The notes under the pieces are model-generated. The model worked only from the letters and a program-made list of their open reading frames with translations, did no database searches and had not been told where the DNA came from. Shown piece by piece: positions 25,980 through 33,945 of a stretch of DNA of 41,582 nucleotides. Both the position numbers and the translations under genes were made by a program. Source of the DNA: a bacterium (GTDB taxonomy: Bacteria > Bacillota > Clostridia > Oscillospirales > Acutalibacteraceae); NCBI GenBank assembly GCA_020625875.1, contig JAHLAX010000051.1, positions 1 through 41,582 of the forward strand. The letters are read 5' to 3'. Numbering within the stretch: the stretch's first letter is position 1; each line of letters begins with the position of its first letter.

Positions 25980-26004
25980 TATCTGTCACCCGTTAACATA
26001 TATA
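25976..26004 (+). promoter_or_regulatory. Candidate sigma-E promoter for ylbJ
   Basis: TCATTAT (25976-25982), 14 bp, CATATATA (25997-26004) resembles the sigma E pattern (ATATT-like -35, 14 bp, CATACAnT). No good sigma-A box is present in the 44-bp gap. The yqfC promoter must overlap on the opposite strand, but I could not define it. Confidence 0.4.
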
Positions 26005-26023
26005 TTAAAGGTGAATTGAATTG

Positions 26024-27070
26024 ATGATAAAAAAGCAAAACAAAAGAGTATTTGTATTATTCACGTGCTTCTCCGCGGCGATTATCGCTCTGCTTGTTTT
26101 TGGCGGGGAATCTTGTGAGGGAGCGCTCAAAGGTATCAGACTGTGCCTCGGGGTGCTTGTACCGTCGCTGTTTTCTTTTACCGCGCTGTCGGTATTCGCG
26201 GCTGAGAGCGGACTGTCGGAGCATATGGGGCGCACGGCGGGTAAAGCCTTTAAGATACTTTTTAATGTTTCGGAAAACCTGTCGGCGGTAATGATTATGA
26301 GCCTGATAGGAGGTTATCCCGTCGGAGCGAGAGGTATCGCGGCGCTCAGAAAGCGCGGGGCAATCTCAGACACGGAGGCTCAGAAAGCCGCTTTAATAAC
26401 CGTTGGCGCGGGGCCAGGGTTTTTGATTACTTATGTCGGAAACGGGCTTCTCGGATATCAGGAAATCGGCGTCTGTATGCTGAGTGCCCAGATTATCTCG
26501 GTCATAATTCTCGGCAATCTGAATAGAATTGTTTTCAGAGATAAAGAGCACAATAGTTCTTATAAAGAAATAAACAGCGCTCCTCTCCCCCTCTCAAACG
26601 CGCTCACAGAATCAATAACCAGCGCGGTATACGCTATGCTGGAGATGAGCGGGATGGTCATAGCTTTTTCTGTCGTGTTGAGGATAAGCGAGCGGTTTTT
26701 CGGTCAGTTTAATGTATATATATGTATGCTGCTCGAGGTGAGCTCGGCGTGCGAATATCTCAGCCGAAGCAACAATATAATACTGATAGCTTTCGCGGTA
26801 GGCTTCGGCGGAGTTTGTGTGCATTTTCAGGTGTTCGCCGCGCTAAAGGATATTAAACTGAAAAAAAGATTATTTTTCTTATACAGAATTATACAAAGTA
26901 TTTTGACTGCTCTCATCACGAGCCTTTTAATAAAAGTTTTCAATATCAGCCTGCCTGTTTTCTCAAGCGTAAAGCATACGCCCGAGCTCGCGCTGAGCGC
27001 GTCGGCGGTCGGCGGAGCTATGTTGATAATCTGCGGGCTGAGCTTTATTTACTCTATTAAAAACCATTAG
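26024..27070 (+). CDS. ylbJ: YlbJ-like sporulation integral membrane protein
   Basis: 348 residues from ATG 26024, with AAAGGTGA at 26007-26014. It has about 8 membrane helices. The gate-type (nucleoside-recognition) motif MIMSLIGGYPVGARGIAALR and the following TVGAGPGFLITYVGNGLLGY are the YlbJ signature. In Bacillus ylbJ is a sigma E gene required for heat-resistant spores. Its divergence from yqfCD puts three sigma E-type genes together, which suggests the organism sporulates. Confidence 0.85.
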   Translation: MIKKQNKRVFVLFTCFSAAIIALLVFGGESCEGALKGIRLCLGVLVPSLFSFTALSVFAAESGLSEHMGRTAGKAFKILFNVSENLSAVMIMSLIGGYPVGARGIAALRKRGAISDTEAQKAALITVGAGPGFLITYVGNGLLGYQEIGVCMLSAQIISVIILGNLNRIVFRDKEHNSSYKEINSAPLPLSNALTESITSAVYAMLEMSGMVIAFSVVLRISERFFGQFNVYICMLLEVSSACEYLSRSNNIILIAFAVGFGGVCVHFQVFAALKDIKLKKRLFFLYRIIQSILTALITSLLIKVFNISLPVFSSVKHTPELALSASAVGGAMLIICGLSFIYSIKNH

Positions 27071-27079
27071 GATGAAAAC

Positions 27080-27097
27080 AGTGTGATAAATCACACT
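27080..27097. promoter_or_regulatory. Perfect palindrome AGTGTGAT-AA-ATCACACT
   Basis: An 18-bp exact inverted repeat starting 10 bp after the ylbJ stop. There is no T-run on either side, so it is not a standard terminator. The TGTGA...TCACA core has the look of a CRP/FNR-family operator, with 4 instead of 6 central bases. Confidence 0.45.
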
Positions 27098-27123
27098 ATT
27101 CAAAATCTATGTTTCCGCTCAGT

Positions 27124-27140
27124 TTGTCCCTGCGGGACAA
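27124..27140. repeat. Small perfect hairpin TTGTCCC-TGC-GGGACAA
   Basis: A 7-bp stem with a 3-base loop in the asnB upstream region. Its core resembles the compact hairpin repeats in 3380-3423, so it is probably repeat debris. Confidence 0.45.
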
Positions 27141-27154
27141 CGAGCGATGACTGA

Positions 27155-27236
27155 ATTTCCATTTACGCCTTATCTGCCCACTATAAGGCTGTAAACATCT
27201 TTAACGACATTTTGTGGGCAGAAAGGCTATGGAAAT
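27155..27236 (+). promoter_or_regulatory. Long imperfect hairpin over the asnB start region
   Basis: Three nested paired blocks: ATTTCCAT (27155-27162) with ATGGAAAT (27229-27236), GCCTT (27167-27171) with AAGGC (27223-27227), and CTGCCCAC (27174-27181) with GTGGGCAG (27214-27221). The outermost arm ends 3 bases before the asnB ATG. The only purine-rich ribosome-site candidates (AAAGG, GGAAA) are inside the stem. Confidence 0.55.
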
Positions 27237-27239
27237 ATT

Positions 27240-29075
27240 ATGTGCGGAATTGCGGGAATGATTGACAGGTATGAGGATTTATCAACAAAGCTTAGTGTGC
27301 TTTCGGATATGAGCAAAACCCTCACTCGGCGCGGTCCCGACGAGAACGGGATTTTTATCGACCACAACACGGCGCTGATTCACCGCAGGCTTGTTGTTAT
27401 CGACAAAGAAAACGGAAAACAGCCGATGATGTGCGGTATGAATAACGAAAAATACGTTATTGTTTATAACGGCGAGCTCTATAACACTGACGAGTTGAGG
27501 GCAGATTTGAGCGCGAAGGGCTACAGCTTTAAGGGACACAGCGACACCGAGGTTGTGCTCAAAAGTTATATCGAGTACGGCGAGAGCTGCGCCGAAAGGC
27601 TCAACGGAATCTTCGCCTTCGCGGTTTACGAAATGTACAACAAAAAGCTGTTTTTATGCCGCGACAGAATAGGAGTAAAGCCGCTTTTTTACAGCGAGTT
27701 TGAAAACGGGCTTGTGTTCGGCTCAGAGATAAAGGCGCTCTTGAAAAGCGGAAAGGTTGAGCCTGTTATTGACGAGGAGGGACTGTATGAAATCTTCTTT
27801 CTCGGTCCCGCGAGGACGCCCGGCAACGGAGTTTTTAAGAACGTTAAGGAATTATTGCCCGGGGAATACGCGGTATACGAGGGCGGCAAACTCAGCAAAA
27901 AGCGCTACTTTAAGCTTGAAGCTGTTGAGTTTGAGGACAGCGAAAAAACGGCAGTTGAACGCGTACGTTATCTGTTGACCGACGCGGTTGAAAAGCAGCT
28001 TGTGTCGGATGTTCCGCTGTGCTTTTTTCTGTCGGGAGGACTGGACAGCAGTATTATAGTTCAGACAGCTTCAAATTTCTATAAAAGAAATAACAGGAAG
28101 AACATCAATACTTACTCGGTTGAATACCGCGACAATATGAAATACTTTGAAAAGAGTCTGTTTCAGCCGACGGCTGACGTTGAATTCATAAAGCGTATGT
28201 CCAAGAACGCTGACACAATTCATCACGAGATTATTCTCGATAACCGAGAGCTCGCGGACGCTCTTTATGACAGTGTGCTCTCTAGAGACCTGCCGGGATA
28301 TGTTGATGTGGACAGCTCGCTTTTGTTATTCTGCACAGAGATAAAGAAAAGCTTTACCGTTGCGCTTTCGGGCGAGTGCGCCGACGAGCTGTTTGGCGGG
28401 TACCCGTGGTATCATAATAAGGATATACTTTTTGAGGACAATTTTCCGTGGTCACGTTCGCTTGAAATCAGGAGGAGTATATTAAAAGACGGAGTTTTGA
28501 CTAAGGGGGAGGAATATGTACGCCAAAAGTACCTCGACACAATCAAGGGAACCGATAAGCTTAAATCCGACAGCGAGCTCAGCGCGAGAATGAGAGAGAT
28601 GTTCAGCCTCAACTACTACTGGTTTATGCAGTGCCTGCTTGAGCGCAAGGACAGATGCAGTATGTACAGCGGGCTTGAGGTGAGAGTGCCGTTCTGCGAC
28701 TATCGGCTGGTTGAATACGCGTACAATATGCCGTGGGAAATCAAGGCGTACGGCGGTCGCGAAAAGGGCATTGTCAGAAAGGCGTTCGAGGATATTCTGC
28801 CGCGCGATATAGCGTGGCGAAAAAAGAGCCCCTACCCTAAAACTCACAATCCCGAATATATGAGAATCTGCGCCGAAAGAGTTGAAAAGATTTTGAATAA
28901 GAAAACTGTTCTCACAGAACTTCTCAGCGAGAGCGGCGTGAGAGACATAATAAACAACCCTGAGGGAATAAGCTCGCCGTGGTACGGTCAGCTTATGAAA
29001 GCTCCGCAGATTCTGGCGTATATTATTGAGCTTGACTATTGGTTTGAGGAATATGGAGTTGAGATAACGCTATAG
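27240..29075 (+). CDS. asnB: Glutamine-hydrolysing asparagine synthetase
   Basis: Makes asparagine from aspartate, ATP and glutamine; 611 residues, close to Bacillus AsnB/AsnO. Cys2 (MCGIAGMID) is the N-terminal glutaminase nucleophile. The class II amidotransferase domain has GPDENGIF, HRRLVVID, VYNGELYN and GHSDTEVVL. The synthetase domain has the PP-loop FFLSGGLDSSII (about 262-273), a conserved ECADELFGGYPW block and GREKGIVRKAFEDILP. The GGYPW and RKSPYPKTHNP features mark the long AsnB branch. It is preceded by a structured leader and has no clear ribosome binding site outside that structure. Confidence 0.96.
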   Translation: MCGIAGMIDRYEDLSTKLSVLSDMSKTLTRRGPDENGIFIDHNTALIHRRLVVIDKENGKQPMMCGMNNEKYVIVYNGELYNTDELRADLSAKGYSFKGHSDTEVVLKSYIEYGESCAERLNGIFAFAVYEMYNKKLFLCRDRIGVKPLFYSEFENGLVFGSEIKALLKSGKVEPVIDEEGLYEIFFLGPARTPGNGVFKNVKELLPGEYAVYEGGKLSKKRYFKLEAVEFEDSEKTAVERVRYLLTDAVEKQLVSDVPLCFFLSGGLDSSIIVQTASNFYKRNNRKNINTYSVEYRDNMKYFEKSLFQPTADVEFIKRMSKNADTIHHEIILDNRELADALYDSVLSRDLPGYVDVDSSLLLFCTEIKKSFTVALSGECADELFGGYPWYHNKDILFEDNFPWSRSLEIRRSILKDGVLTKGEEYVRQKYLDTIKGTDKLKSDSELSARMREMFSLNYYWFMQCLLERKDRCSMYSGLEVRVPFCDYRLVEYAYNMPWEIKAYGGREKGIVRKAFEDILPRDIAWRKKSPYPKTHNPEYMRICAERVEKILNKKTVLTELLSESGVRDIINNPEGISSPWYGQLMKAPQILAYIIELDYWFEEYGVEITL

Positions 29076-29138
29076 GCTTCCCACAAGGGAAGGCTTGTCT
29101 AATCGCGGCTTATGTGTTATGATAGCTGTGGTGATGAT

Positions 29139-29636
29139 ATGACAAAATCACGGTACGATAAAATCGAGAGATTTTTTAGAAGCCACGATAAATTATATTT
29201 CTTATTAAGAATTATATACAGATTCAGCCCCTACCCTGTTTTTGTTATGTATCCGCTGATGCATTTCTATATTATATACTGCGGCAGGATAGCGGACGCT
29301 GTACGGATAGTGGTAGTGCCCGCGGTGACTTTCGTTTCGGTCACGCTGCTTCGGTACTTTATCAACAGGGCGAGACCTTATGAGGTGCTCGACATCAACC
29401 CGCTGATTAAAAAGAACAAAAGCGGACAGAGCTTCCCCAGCCGCCACGCGGCGAGCGTTTTTATTATAGCTATGGCGTTTTTGTATGTGAAAGTTTACGC
29501 GGGAGTTGCTATGTTCATTTTGGGCGTTCTGATGTGCGTGTCGAGGGTGCTCGCGGGCGTGCATTTTGTGTCGGACGTTGTCGTTGGAGCGGTTATCGCA
29601 GTTATTCTCGGAATATTCGGATTTTTTATTATATAA
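29139..29636 (+). CDS. PAP2-family membrane phosphatase
   Basis: 165 residues from ATG 29139 (MTKSRYDK), with GGTGAT upstream; an in-frame ATG nine codons earlier lacks a site. About 5 membrane helices. The three phosphatase motifs are present in order: FINRARPY, SFPSRHAASVF (PSRH in place of the common PSGH) and SRVLAGVHFVSDVV. Such enzymes hydrolyse undecaprenyl pyrophosphate or phosphatidic acid outside the membrane. The exact substrate cannot be read from the sequence. It follows asnB by 63 bp and ends at a strong terminator. Confidence 0.88.
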   Translation: MTKSRYDKIERFFRSHDKLYFLLRIIYRFSPYPVFVMYPLMHFYIIYCGRIADAVRIVVVPAVTFVSVTLLRYFINRARPYEVLDINPLIKKNKSGQSFPSRHAASVFIIAMAFLYVKVYAGVAMFILGVLMCVSRVLAGVHFVSDVVVGAVIAVILGIFGFFII

Positions 29637-29637
29637 G

Positions 29638-29667
29638 GGAGCTGAAAAATTCAGCTCCTTTTTTGTT
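29638..29667 (+). terminator. Terminator after the PAP2 gene
   Basis: GGAGCTGAA and TTCAGCTCC form the stem, followed by TTTTTTG. It separates PAP2 from the adhE operon. Confidence 0.9.
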
Positions 29668-29676
29668 TCAAAAAGA

Positions 29677-29694
29677 TTGACAAAAAATTAACAA
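29677..29694. promoter_or_regulatory. Candidate Rex operator over the -35 of the LRR-adhE operon
   Basis: TTGACAA-AAAA-TTAACAA matches the clostridial Rex pattern TTGTTAA-N4-TTAACAA except at positions 4 and 5. It coincides with the -35 box TTGACA. Rex is the NADH/NAD+-sensing repressor known to control adhE in clostridia and other Firmicutes. No rex gene is in the window. Confidence 0.6.
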
Positions 29695-29705
29695 TGTGTT
29701 AAAAT
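29677..29705 (+). promoter_or_regulatory. Sigma-A promoter of the LRR-adhE-kinase operon
   Basis: TTGACA (29677-29682), 17-bp spacer, TAAAAT (29700-29705), with the first gene starting 57 bp downstream. No other promoter or terminator appears before adhE or the kinase gene. Confidence 0.8.
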
Positions 29706-29762
29706 GCGTTAAACTATATACAAGATTATTATATTGTGTTATACTAAAAATTGGTGATGAAA

Positions 29763-30458
29763 ATGAAAAAAAGTTTAGTGATAATACTTGTAATCGCGAT
29801 AGCAATCGGACTGTTCGTGTTCGGCGTACACAGCTGTTCTTCGGATAATCAGGTATCTGTTCAGGCGCCCACCGAGCCTGCCCTGAAGGACGAATACGGA
29901 GTGGGATATAAGGTGAATTCCGACAACACTCTGGCTGTTACATCATACAGCGGCAAGGATATGGACGTCAGCATAGACACCGAATTTGACAACAAAACGG
30001 TTAAGAATATTGCCCAAAGCGCTTTTAAGGGTATGGATATTGAATCGGTAACGATGCCTGACGGGCTAAAGACCATTGACGGCTACGCGTTCGCTCTGTG
30101 CAAAAAGCTAAACACCGTCAACATTCCCGACAGCGTAACATCTATCGGCAACAACGCGTTTTTCGGCACTTTCGCCTTAACTGAAATTGAGCTGCCCAAA
30201 AATCTTGAGGAAATCGGAATCAACGCCTTTAACGCCTCGGCGATTGAGGAAATCATAATTCCCGAGAAGGTCAAATCAGTTGGAGATTACGCTTTCGCGA
30301 GTTGCTCCAATCTGAAAACAATCACGGTTTTGGGCAAAAATACTAAAGTGGCTTCAACAGCCTTTAACACAACCGCAAAAACAAAAGTTATCGCTCCTAA
30401 AGGTTCTTCGGCGATTAAGGTCGCTAAGAAACAGAAGCTGAGCTATACAGAAAAATAA
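29763..30458 (+). CDS. Small LRR_5 (BspA-type) surface protein, possible lipoprotein
   Basis: 231 residues from ATG 29763 (MKKSLVIIL) with GGTGATG just upstream. An N-terminal hydrophobic segment ends FGVHSCSS; Cys25 may be lipidated, although His at -2 makes an unusual lipobox. Most of the rest is four to five LRR_5 repeats, e.g. VKNIAQSAFKGMDIESVTMP and LKTIDGYAFALCKKLNTVNI. The C-terminus (KGSSAIKVAKKQKLSYTEK) matches the usual LRR_5 tail. Its odd place is first in a probable Rex-controlled operon, 15 bp ahead of adhE. Confidence 0.83.
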   Translation: MKKSLVIILVIAIAIGLFVFGVHSCSSDNQVSVQAPTEPALKDEYGVGYKVNSDNTLAVTSYSGKDMDVSIDTEFDNKTVKNIAQSAFKGMDIESVTMPDGLKTIDGYAFALCKKLNTVNIPDSVTSIGNNAFFGTFALTEIELPKNLEEIGINAFNASAIEEIIIPEKVKSVGDYAFASCSNLKTITVLGKNTKVASTAFNTTAKTKVIAPKGSSAIKVAKKQKLSYTEK

Positions 30459-30473
30459 CACGGAGGTTCTGAA

Positions 30474-33098
30474 ATGAGTAACAAAACATACCAGATTGTA
30501 GACAGCGTGCCCGCGCTTGAAAACGCTCTCAAAAGAGTAAGAGCGGCTCAGGCTAAGTTCGCCGAATACACACAGGAACAGGTCGACAAAATCTTCCTCG
30601 CTGCCGCCACAGCCGCGAACCGAGCGAGAATTCCGCTCGCTAAAATGGCGGTATCAGAAACGGGAATGGGTATAGTTGAGGACAAGGTCATTAAGAACCA
30701 CTACGCCTCCGAGTATATTTACAACAAGTACCGTGACGCGAAGACCTGCGGCGTTGTCGAAAGAAACGAGGCTATGGGCACCACAAGAATCGCGGAGCCG
30801 ATCGGTATTATCGGGGCGGTTATTCCTACAACCAACCCGACTTCAACCGCGATATTCAAATGCCTGTTAGCGCTCAAAACACGAAACGGAATTATCATCT
30901 CCCCTCACCCGAGAGCCAAGAACTGCACAATTGAGGCGTCAAAAATCGTTCTCGAAGCGGCTGTCGAAGCGGGCGCTCCCGAGGATATTATCGCGTGGAT
31001 TGACAAGCCCTCACTCGAGATGACCAATATGGTAATGAGCGAGGTCGACACAATTCTCGCCACAGGCGGTCCCTCGATGGTTAAGGCAGCGTATTCCAGC
31101 GGCAAGCCCGCTCTGGGCGTCGGCGCGGGCAACGCTTCGGCTATTATCGACAAGAGCGCCGATATTACGGTCGCCGTAAACTCAATCATCCATTCAAAAA
31201 CATTTGACAACGGTATGATTTGCGCCACCGAGCAGACTATTATCGCCGAGGAGTGCGTATACGACGCTGTCAAGGCTGAGTTTGAAAAGCGCGGCTGCTA
31301 CTTCCTTAACGAAGAAGAAAAAGACAAAATCAGAAACACAATGATGATTAACGGCGCGCTCAACGCCCGAATCGTAGGTCAGCGCCCTGTTACAATCGCT
31401 AAGATGGCGGGCTTTGATATTCCCGAGGACACAAAGGTTATTATCGGCGAGACCTCAAACACCGACACAGACGAAGCCTTTGGTCATGAAAAGCTGACAA
31501 CAATCCTCGGTATGTACAAGTCTAAAGACTTTGAGGATTCTCTCAATATTGCCGAGACGCTCCTCTTTAATAACGGCGGCTTAGGTCATACATCCGTACT
31601 CTGGATTGACAACGTCAACGAGAGAGAAAAGCTGATGACCTTCGCAAACAGAATGAAGACCTGCCGCCTTATTGTAAACACTCCCTCGTCACTCGGCGGC
31701 ATCGGCGACATTTATAACTTCGACTTCACACCCTCGCTCACACTCGGCTGCGGCTCATGGGGCGGCAACTCGATTAGCGAGAACGTAGGATGCAAGCACT
31801 TACTCAATATTAAGACTGTCGCTGAGAGGAGAGAAAATATGCTGTGGTTCAAAGCGCCTGAAAAGGTATATATAAAGAAAGGCTGTATCCCCGTCGCTAT
31901 CAAAGAGCTCGGCGAGGAAATGGATAAAAAGAAAGCCTTTATCGTAACTGACGAATTCTTATATAACAACGGTTACACCAAATGCGTAACCGACGAGCTC
32001 GACAAAATGGGTATAACTCACACCACGTTCTTTGACGTTCAGCCTGACCCGACGCTCAAGAGCGCTAAAGAGGGCGCTAAGGCTATGGCTGCCTTTAACC
32101 CCGACGTTATAATCGCGATAGGCGGCGGCTCGGCTATGGACGCGGGTAAAATCATGTGGGTACTCTATGAGCATCCCGAGGTTGACTTCGCCGATATGGC
32201 TATGAGATTCAGCGATATTCGCAAGAGGGTTTATAAGTTCCCGCATATGGGCGACAAGGCTTACTTCGTAGCTATCCCTACCTCCTCGGGTACAGGATCA
32301 GAGGTTACGCCGTTCGCCGTAATCACCGACGAAAACGACGGCACAAAATATCCTCTCGCCGATTACGAGCTTATGCCCGATATGGCGATTGTTGACGCCG
32401 ATATGATGATGAGCGGTCCCAAGGGACTGACAGCCGCCTCGGGAATTGACGCCGTGTCCCACGCGCTTGAAGCTATCGCCTCAATGCTCGCGACTGACTT
32501 TACGGACAGCCTCGCCGAGAGAGCGTTAAAGGTGATTTTTGAGTATCTGCCCGCGTGCTATGACAACGGACAGAACGAACCCGTAGCCCGCGAGAAAGTG
32601 GCTCACGCGGCGACTATGGCGGGTATGGCTTTCGCCAACGCGTTCCTCGGAGTATGCCACTCTATGGCTCACAAGCTCGGCGCGTTCCACCATATAGCTC
32701 ACGGCGTGGCAAACGCCCTTATGCTTGAATATGTAATCCGCTTCAACAGCGCTGAGGTTCCGAGAAAGATGGGTACGTTCCCGCAGTACGCTTATCCGCA
32801 TACAAAGGCTAGATACGCAGAGGTCGCGCGTTACCTCGGATTCGGCGGCAAGGATGATGACGAGAGCGTAGAGAACCTTATCAAGGCGGTTAACGACCTC
32901 AAAGCCCGTGTGGGTATCAAAGAGACAATACGCGACTACGGCGTTGACGAAAAGTACTTCCTCGATACTCTTGACGATATGACCGAGCAGGCGTTCGACG
33001 ACCAGTGTACAGGAGCTAACCCGAGATACCCGCTTATGGGCGAGATTAAGGAAATGTACCTCAAAGCTTACTATGGCAAGGATTACAAGGAGGCATAA
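30474..33098 (+). CDS. adhE: Bifunctional acetaldehyde-CoA/alcohol dehydrogenase
   Basis: Converts acetyl-CoA to ethanol in two NADH-using steps, a fermentative electron sink; usually assembles into spirosomes. It is 874 residues, full length. The N-terminal aldehyde dehydrogenase half shows IIGAVIPTTNPTSTAIFKCL, GVGAGNASAIID and catalytic Cys250 in FDNGMICATEQ. The iron-type alcohol dehydrogenase half (from about 455) has AIGGGSAMDAGKIMW, the PTSSGTGSEVTPFAVI block and metal-binding histidines in CHSMAHKLGAFHHIAHGVAN. GGAGG precedes the ATG. Probable Rex control is from the shared upstream promoter. Confidence 0.98.
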   Translation: MSNKTYQIVDSVPALENALKRVRAAQAKFAEYTQEQVDKIFLAAATAANRARIPLAKMAVSETGMGIVEDKVIKNHYASEYIYNKYRDAKTCGVVERNEAMGTTRIAEPIGIIGAVIPTTNPTSTAIFKCLLALKTRNGIIISPHPRAKNCTIEASKIVLEAAVEAGAPEDIIAWIDKPSLEMTNMVMSEVDTILATGGPSMVKAAYSSGKPALGVGAGNASAIIDKSADITVAVNSIIHSKTFDNGMICATEQTIIAEECVYDAVKAEFEKRGCYFLNEEEKDKIRNTMMINGALNARIVGQRPVTIAKMAGFDIPEDTKVIIGETSNTDTDEAFGHEKLTTILGMYKSKDFEDSLNIAETLLFNNGGLGHTSVLWIDNVNEREKLMTFANRMKTCRLIVNTPSSLGGIGDIYNFDFTPSLTLGCGSWGGNSISENVGCKHLLNIKTVAERRENMLWFKAPEKVYIKKGCIPVAIKELGEEMDKKKAFIVTDEFLYNNGYTKCVTDELDKMGITHTTFFDVQPDPTLKSAKEGAKAMAAFNPDVIIAIGGGSAMDAGKIMWVLYEHPEVDFADMAMRFSDIRKRVYKFPHMGDKAYFVAIPTSSGTGSEVTPFAVITDENDGTKYPLADYELMPDMAIVDADMMMSGPKGLTAASGIDAVSHALEAIASMLATDFTDSLAERALKVIFEYLPACYDNGQNEPVAREKVAHAATMAGMAFANAFLGVCHSMAHKLGAFHHIAHGVANALMLEYVIRFNSAEVPRKMGTFPQYAYPHTKARYAEVARYLGFGGKDDDESVENLIKAVNDLKARVGIKETIRDYGVDEKYFLDTLDDMTEQAFDDQCTGANPRYPLMGEIKEMYLKAYYGKDYKEA

Positions 33099-33100
33099 TA

Positions 33101-33853
33101 ATGAAACTTGATAACATCATCTATGAAACAACAGGCAAGAAGATTTATCGCGACGGCGATAAGGTAATAAAGATTTTTGACGAAAACTTCTCAAAAGCCG
33201 CTGTTCTGAACGAAGCGCTCAATCAGGCGAGAGTTGAGGAAATCGGCACAATTAAAATCAACAAAATCCACGAGGTAACCAAGATTGACGGCAAGTGGGC
33301 GATTGTGTCAGACTATATCGAGGGCAAGACTATGGCTCAGCTTATGGAAGAAAACCCCGACAAGCTTGATGAGTTTATCGACAAGTTTGTTGATATTCAG
33401 ATTTCAATTCTCTCAGAGCGCGCTCCTCTGCTCACAGATTTGCGCGATAAGATGCAGAAGAAAATCAGCGCCTCTGACCTCGACGCTACGGTGCGTTATG
33501 AGCTTCACAACCGTGTAAACGGTATGAAGAAACACAACAAGGTATGTCACGGCGACTTTGTACCGAGCAACGTTATCATCACTCCTACAGGCGACGCTTA
33601 TGTCATCGATTGGGCTCACGTAACTCAGGGCAACGGCGCGGCTGACGCGGCGAGAACCTACCTTATGCTCACGCTGAAAGGTCAAAAAGAAATCGCCGAA
33701 AAGTATCTCAACGCTTATTGTTCCAAAACCGACACCGCAAAACAGCTTGTACAGAGCTGGATGCCGATTGTCGCTGCTTCACAGTCAGTCAAGAAGATTC
33801 CCGAAGAACGCGAACTGCTTATGAACTGGGCGAATATAGCGGAATACGTATAA
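33101..33853 (+). CDS. Aminoglycoside-phosphotransferase-fold kinase (small-molecule or protein kinase-like)
   Basis: 250 residues of the APH/choline kinase superfamily. The catalytic loop is KVCHGDFVPSNVIITP (about 145-160), with Brenner HGDxxxxN residues, and the metal site is VIDWAHVTQG (about 165-174). The N-lobe has KVIKIFDENFSKAAVLNEA with the likely ATP-binding lysine and VSDYIEGKTMAQLM as the hinge. The substrate is unknown; there is no reason to call it antibiotic resistance. It starts 2 bases after the adhE stop, with AAGGAGG inside adhE, so it is translationally coupled to adhE. A short heptamer array follows its stop. Confidence 0.82.
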   Translation: MKLDNIIYETTGKKIYRDGDKVIKIFDENFSKAAVLNEALNQARVEEIGTIKINKIHEVTKIDGKWAIVSDYIEGKTMAQLMEENPDKLDEFIDKFVDIQISILSERAPLLTDLRDKMQKKISASDLDATVRYELHNRVNGMKKHNKVCHGDFVPSNVIITPTGDAYVIDWAHVTQGNGAADAARTYLMLTLKGQKEIAEKYLNAYCSKTDTAKQLVQSWMPIVAASQSVKKIPEERELLMNWANIAEYV

Positions 33854-33854
33854 G

Positions 33855-33889
33855 CAGTGGTCAGTGGACAGTGGTCAGTGATCAGTTGC
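33855..33889. repeat. Tandem 7-bp array CAGTGGT after the kinase gene
   Basis: Units CAGTGGT, CAGTGGA, CAGTGGT, CAGTGAT and the diverged CAGTTGC. The array starts one base after the TAA stop codon of the kinase gene. Confidence 0.8.
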
Positions 33890-33910
33890 TATTTATTACA
33901 TAAAAAAGCG

Positions 33911-33945
33911 CTCCCAAGCATATAATAGCTTGGGAGTTGTTTTTT
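33911..33945 (+). terminator. Terminator of the adhE operon, overlapping the tspO ribosome site
   Basis: CTCCCAAGC (33911-33919), loop ATATAATA, GCTTGGGAG (33928-33936), then TTGTTTTTT. The ATG of tspO comes immediately after the T-run. The 3' arm supplies the only Shine-Dalgarno-like sequence (TGGGAG), and the loop contains TATAAT (33921-33926). Confidence 0.82.

Noticed and set aside
29078..29092. CTTCCC-acaa-GGGAAG hairpin after asnB as terminator
   Set aside because: Short stem with no T-run; the PAP2 gene just downstream could share the asnB transcript.
33101..33853. Antibiotic resistance gene (aminoglycoside phosphotransferase)
   Set aside because: Only the general kinase fold is shared; coupling to adhE argues for a housekeeping substrate.
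33921..33926. TATAAT in the terminator loop as a confirmed tspO promoter
   Set aside because: No acceptable -35 box at 16-18 bp, so it is only mentioned as a possibility and not listed as a promoter.
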